From the NCBI RefSeq assembly GCF_002633015.1, contig NZ_NSIU01000022.1, positions 1 through 39,097 on the forward strand: a stretch of 39,097 nucleotides of DNA, given 5' to 3'. Below, in pieces: positions 35,999 to 39,097 of the stretch (positions within the stretch are counted from its first letter, which is position 1; every line of letters begins with the position of its first letter). The position numbers and the translations under genes were made by a program. This stretch comes from Sulfuricurvum sp. PD_MW2. GTDB lineage: Bacteria; Campylobacterota; Campylobacteria; Campylobacterales; Sulfurimonadaceae. The notes beneath the pieces were generated by a model. It was not told where the DNA came from, ran no database searches, and worked only from the letters and a program-made list of their open reading frames with translations.

Positions 35999-36289
35999 AT
36001 GACAACACGTGTAGAAATTATGAATGACTTTTTGGCGATCAACGTCATACCGGGCAAAACGATCCAAGACATCGTTGAAGCTTCCGGTAGTGCTCTTCCA
36101 TTCGGTTGCCGAGACGGTGAATGCGGTACTTGTGTCGTAATGATCGAATCAGGTATGGAATTCATGAGTGAAATTACCGAAAAAGAGAAAGCGGTACTTA
36201 AAACGCTTAATGAAAGCAATCCGAAAGCTCGTCTTGCCTGCCAAATGAAAGTGATCGCACCAAACGGTTTGGTACGTATCAAATACTAA
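35999..36289 (+). CDS. [2Fe-2S] ferredoxin linked to nif
   Basis: This 96-residue protein has the plant-type ferredoxin ligands: FGCRDGECGTCVV (C-x4-C-x2-C) and a distal Cys in ARLACQMKV. IPGKTIQDIVEASG is the typical N-terminal part. It probably transfers electrons for nitrogenase or for Fe-S assembly; similar ferredoxins are often found next to nifW/nifZ. AAAGGAG lies seven bases upstream of the ATG. It is separated from nifZ by 84 bases, where I see no convincing sigma-54 element, so it may be read from the upstream genes or from its own weak promoter. Confidence 0.92.
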   Translation: MTTRVEIMNDFLAINVIPGKTIQDIVEASGSALPFGCRDGECGTCVVMIESGMEFMSEITEKEKAVLKTLNESNPKARLACQMKVIAPNGLVRIKY

Positions 36290-36376
36290 AACATTACAAT
36301 CTTTATTCGTGGCGAAATTGTTGAGTCATGAATAGGATTGTTTATTTTTTAATCATTAAACTGCTTAAAAAAATAC

Positions 36377-36382
36377 TATACT
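36377..36382 (+). promoter_or_regulatory. Candidate housekeeping -10 box for rpoN
   Basis: TATACT lies 16 bases after TTAAA-containing sequence (ATTAAA), a plausible sigma-70-type pair in the AT-rich 155-base gap between the ferredoxin gene and rpoN. It would start transcription near 36389, giving a leader of about 55 bases. That leader would contain the possible rpoN hairpin arms. Confidence 0.35.
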
Positions 36383-36400
36383 TTTCATAAGAACAAAATA

Positions 36401-36414
36401 TGCACTCGGTTTGC
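36401..36414 (+). promoter_or_regulatory. Possible sigma-54-type site before rpoN
   Basis: TGCACTCGGTTTGC keeps GCAC and TTTGC at the same 5-base spacing as the nifE and nifN sites but has AT rather than TG at the first two positions of the consensus. The -12 C at 36414 predicts a start near 36426, 19 bases before the ATG at 36445. It would allow RpoN autoregulation. The match is weaker than the other two and the surrounding sequence is not shared. Confidence 0.3.
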
Positions 36415-36444
36415 GTCAATGTGTATTTTTTTAGGCGGTTTATC

Positions 36445-37710
36445 ATGCAAACGACACTCTCTTATAAACAAAAGCAGCTTCCCCGTTTATCAATGCAGAC
36501 ATGGCTCCCTTTATTGCAATGTTCATTGAATGATCTTGAAAAACATTTACAAATTATTACAAATGAAAATCCTTGTTTAGAGGTAAAATCTGGATTTGAA
36601 GAGTCAAATTCAGGAGTAGGGGGAAATACGGCATACGGCGCATTTCAAAACTATGTTTCCAATTCATCGAGCGATCAGATCGAGTGGCTCAGTATCTCTT
36701 CTACTTCACTCTATGAAAAACTTGATGAACAGATTGTTGCACCGCTATTTCCCACGCCAATCTCTCAAAAAATTGCACGTCAAATCGTTTACTACATTAA
36801 TGACGAAGGGTATTTTGAAGGCTCGGTCGAAGAGGTAGCACGGCAGTGTGACACTGATGCTCAGAGTGTCGAGAGAGTGCGTCAGCGCTTTGCCCACTTG
36901 GAACCCTCCGGTGTTGGGGCTGTCGATTACAAAGAGTCCTTTTTGTTTCAGCTCAGCGACTATGATTTGGACGATGAACTGAGTATCTTGCTCAGTGCGA
37001 TGATTTTGCAGTTTGACAAGATGGAAAAATTTATCAACCATCCGAGATTGCATGATGCCAAACATATACTGCAGCAGCTCCATAATCCTCCGGCATTGGA
37101 GTATATGGAACCGGAAGCACAAGTGACTCCAGATTTGTTCGTTGAGTTTTCGGGTTCGGAACTCAATATCCGTATCAATCATGCCTTTTATCCCGATTTG
37201 CAGGTGAATTTGATCGATAAATACGATAATTTTGCCCGTCAAAAATTCAAAGAGGCACGTGAACTGGTGAAATTGCTCGATTTGCGTAAAGCGACCCTTT
37301 ATAACGTCGCATTAGTGCTGCTTGAGAAACAGTATGGCTTTTTTATGGGGGGAGAGCTGAAACCGCTTCGTTTGCAGGATGTGGCGGATGAACTGGGATT
37401 TAACGAATCGACGATCTCTCGTGCGATTGCCGATAAATATATCCAAACCGAACGGGGACTCTTTGCGTTCAAAGATTTTTTTTCCAACTCGATCGGAGAA
37501 GTCTCCACGTCAGAGATCAAACATTTCTTACAGCGTTTGGTGAGCAGTGAAAACAAAGAGGACCCATTTAGCGACAAAACACTGCACGAGATGATCGAAG
37601 AGCGTTTTGGGGTGAAAATGGTGCGTCGCGTTATCGCCAAATACCGTCAGGAACTCGATATCCCTTCCTATAAAGAGCGGTTATTTTTGTATAAACTTGA
37701 ATTGCTCTGA
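36445..37710 (+). CDS. rpoN: RNA polymerase sigma-54 factor RpoN
   Basis: Sigma-54 directs RNA polymerase to -24/-12 promoters and needs an AAA+ activator. The 421-residue product has all parts. Region I is at the N-terminus (YKQKQLPRLSMQTWLPLLQCSLNDLEKHL), followed by an acidic region and the core-binding domain (KIARQIVYYINDEGYFEGSVEEVAR). The helix-turn-helix region is LRLQDVADELGFNESTISRAIADKYIQTERGLFAFKDFF. The RpoN box is MVRRVIAKYRQ, close to the consensus ARRTVAKYRE. I chose ATG 36445, with AGGCGG upstream, because the 15 codons before it do not resemble a sigma-54 N-terminus. Its position after nif genes suggests a role in nif control; no NifA-like activator is in the window. Confidence 0.95.
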   Translation: MQTTLSYKQKQLPRLSMQTWLPLLQCSLNDLEKHLQIITNENPCLEVKSGFEESNSGVGGNTAYGAFQNYVSNSSSDQIEWLSISSTSLYEKLDEQIVAPLFPTPISQKIARQIVYYINDEGYFEGSVEEVARQCDTDAQSVERVRQRFAHLEPSGVGAVDYKESFLFQLSDYDLDDELSILLSAMILQFDKMEKFINHPRLHDAKHILQQLHNPPALEYMEPEAQVTPDLFVEFSGSELNIRINHAFYPDLQVNLIDKYDNFARQKFKEARELVKLLDLRKATLYNVALVLLEKQYGFFMGGELKPLRLQDVADELGFNESTISRAIADKYIQTERGLFAFKDFFSNSIGEVSTSEIKHFLQRLVSSENKEDPFSDKTLHEMIEERFGVKMVRRVIAKYRQELDIPSYKERLFLYKLELL

Positions 37711-37758
37711 TTATATGTCAATCTGACAAAAAAATGAGAGGATGCAGAAGATCGCACT

Positions 37759-39036
37759 ATGATGCGCTCTATGATTATCCATTTAGACCTTGATTGTTTT
37801 TTTGCTTCCTGCGAACGGGTACACAATAGCGCATTGAATGGAAAATGTGTTGCGGTCGGAGGACGGGGGGATCCCTTTATCTTCGATAAAAATCCGGCGC
37901 AGGGGAAAAAGCTCATGAATCTGAACAGCGGGGCGTTTGTTCCGTCGTTGTTTCATGCCCAATACGATAATAAAGAGTATTTCAAAGACGGCGATACGCT
38001 GCGCGGTATCATCACGACGGCAAGTTACGAAGCGCGTGCATATGGGGTGAAAACGGCGATGAGTGTTCATGAAGCACTCCGTCTGTGTCCACATTTGATT
38101 TTGCTTCCTCCGAATCATCTGCTCTACCATACGATGAGTCATGAGTTGATGGAGTTTCTCGCCACGGTTGTTCCCGTGATGGAGCAATACAGTATCGATG
38201 AGATGTTCGGTGATCTGAGAGGATGGATTGCGGATGAAGACACGGATGCCTTTATACGAGAACTCCAACATCAGATTATGGGGCAGTTTAAACTTCCGGT
38301 TTCGATAGGGGCCAGCTGTTCCAAATGGATTGCGAAACTGGCAACTTCCGCCGCTAAACCGTACGGTACACGGGTTATCCGTCATGATGAGATTGAATCG
38401 TTTGTCAAAGATATTTCGATTGGTGAATTTCCTGGCGTAGGAAAAGCGTTATCCGCTAAAATGGCTCGATACGGGATCAAAACCATCGGGGATGCCTGGC
38501 GTTCAGAGAATCTGATACGATCATGGGGCAGGGCTGGACATGATTTGTACCAGCGGTTGAGAGGAGAGGATAACGAACCCGTTCAATCAAAACGCTCTCG
38601 AAAAGGGATAGGGCTGTCACGTTCAATGGATCATCCGATAGAGGAACGTGATGAGCTTTATCGCCGTATCCACATTTTGGTGCGTCACTGGAGTCATACC
38701 ATTATGAAATTAGGAGTCAACCCGACAACGTACGCCTTTTCACTTGGATTTGATAACGGCCTTAGTTCAAAAAAACAGTATACATTGTATCGCTTGTTCA
38801 ACGAACATTTTTTACACCATTTTTCGATTGAAAAATTTAGAGAACTTGATATTTATCCTCATAGCAGTATCCGTTACATTGGTATGAGTGCGACAAAGTT
38901 TACATCTCATGATCCGAAAAGCTTCGATTTGCTCGAAATACAAAATGATACAAAAATGAACAAACTCACAGACGTATTAACCCAAATACGGGATAAATAT
39001 GGAATGGATATAGTACGAAATGGTAGCGAATTGTAA
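37759..39036 (+). CDS. dinB: Y-family DNA polymerase (DinB/Pol IV-like)
   Basis: This translesion polymerase has IHLDLDCFFASCE with a catalytic Asp, the second acidic motif YSIDEMFGDL (usual SIDEAYLD), SIGASCSKWIAKLATSAAKP, and the thumb helix-hairpin-helix IGEFPGVGKALSAKMARYGI. A little-finger domain follows. After VAVGG it has an insert of roughly 35 residues (RGDPFIFDKNPAQGKKLMNL...) before GIITTASYEARAYGVKTAMS, where most Pol IV proteins have only a few residues. The 425-residue length reflects this insert. ATG codons at 37759, 37762 and 37771 are all possible starts; the last begins right at MIIHLDLD. It follows rpoN by 48 bases but shows no link to nitrogen fixation. Confidence 0.9.
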   Translation: MMRSMIIHLDLDCFFASCERVHNSALNGKCVAVGGRGDPFIFDKNPAQGKKLMNLNSGAFVPSLFHAQYDNKEYFKDGDTLRGIITTASYEARAYGVKTAMSVHEALRLCPHLILLPPNHLLYHTMSHELMEFLATVVPVMEQYSIDEMFGDLRGWIADEDTDAFIRELQHQIMGQFKLPVSIGASCSKWIAKLATSAAKPYGTRVIRHDEIESFVKDISIGEFPGVGKALSAKMARYGIKTIGDAWRSENLIRSWGRAGHDLYQRLRGEDNEPVQSKRSRKGIGLSRSMDHPIEERDELYRRIHILVRHWSHTIMKLGVNPTTYAFSLGFDNGLSSKKQYTLYRLFNEHFLHHFSIEKFRELDIYPHSSIRYIGMSATKFTSHDPKSFDLLEIQNDTKMNKLTDVLTQIRDKYGMDIVRNGSEL

Positions 39037-39097
39037 TCATTCTATGTAGGAATCACAAAAATTGGATCTTTTATTTAGATATTTGAATATGCAACAC

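Noticed and set aside
37783-38385. A 200-codon open frame on the minus strand
   Set aside because: It is antisense to the well-supported polymerase gene and has no family features.

Overview
The window looks like a chromosomal piece of a mesophilic, nitrogen-fixing member of the Campylobacterota, close to Sulfuricurvum/Sulfurimonas. The evidence is moderate G+C, a histidine kinase H-box of the IAHQWRQPLS type common in that phylum, a Pta-AckA pair, an AmmeMemoRadiSam radical-SAM enzyme, and a nif cluster that ends in rpoN. The genus is inferred; there is no rRNA or tRNA gene here to fix it.

1-17.7 kb: a type I secretion locus read rightward. It encodes a TolC-like outer membrane channel, an ABC exporter with a degenerate C39-like domain, an HlyD-type adaptor, a small secreted protein of unknown function, and a 4021-residue RTX exoprotein. 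The exoprotein carries an N-terminal class-3 lipase-like domain, many calcium-binding RTX modules, two EF-hand-like segments, a LamG-like domain and five cadherin/VCBS-like repeats. The channel, pump, adaptor and probable cargo lie together, so the locus appears self-contained.

17.9-28.6 kb: housekeeping genes. On the minus strand are a Nudix hydrolase, a small membrane protein and the pta-ackA operon. On the plus strand are a DEDDh exonuclease, a DEAD-box helicase coupled to tex, an AmrS-like radical-SAM enzyme, a PDC-like membrane protein and a SAM methyltransferase.

28.6-37.7 kb: a nif maturation cluster on the plus strand: nifE, a histidine kinase/response regulator pair, nifN, nifX, a NifX-associated gene, a flavodoxin, nifW, nifZ, a [2Fe-2S] ferredoxin and rpoN. 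NifEN and NifX act in FeMo-cofactor assembly, NifW and NifZ help mature or protect MoFe protein, the flavodoxin and ferredoxin may supply electrons, and RpoN should drive the cluster. The structural genes nifHDK and nifB are not in the window. A Y-family DNA polymerase gene (37.8-39.0 kb) closes it.

The most interesting observation is regulatory. nifE and nifN each have a nearly identical sigma-54-type site, 18 nt with one difference. Immediately downstream each has an inverted repeat whose 3' arm contains the AUG and whose loop carries the Shine-Dalgarno. The predicted sigma-54 start falls inside the 5' arm. Read-through mRNA from upstream genes would therefore fold and hide the start codon, while sigma-54-initiated mRNA would not. 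A weaker version may precede rpoN. If real, this is a promoter-dependent translational lock on nif genes, analogous to the hairpin of phage T4 gene e. No gap longer than about 160 bases is without a gene.
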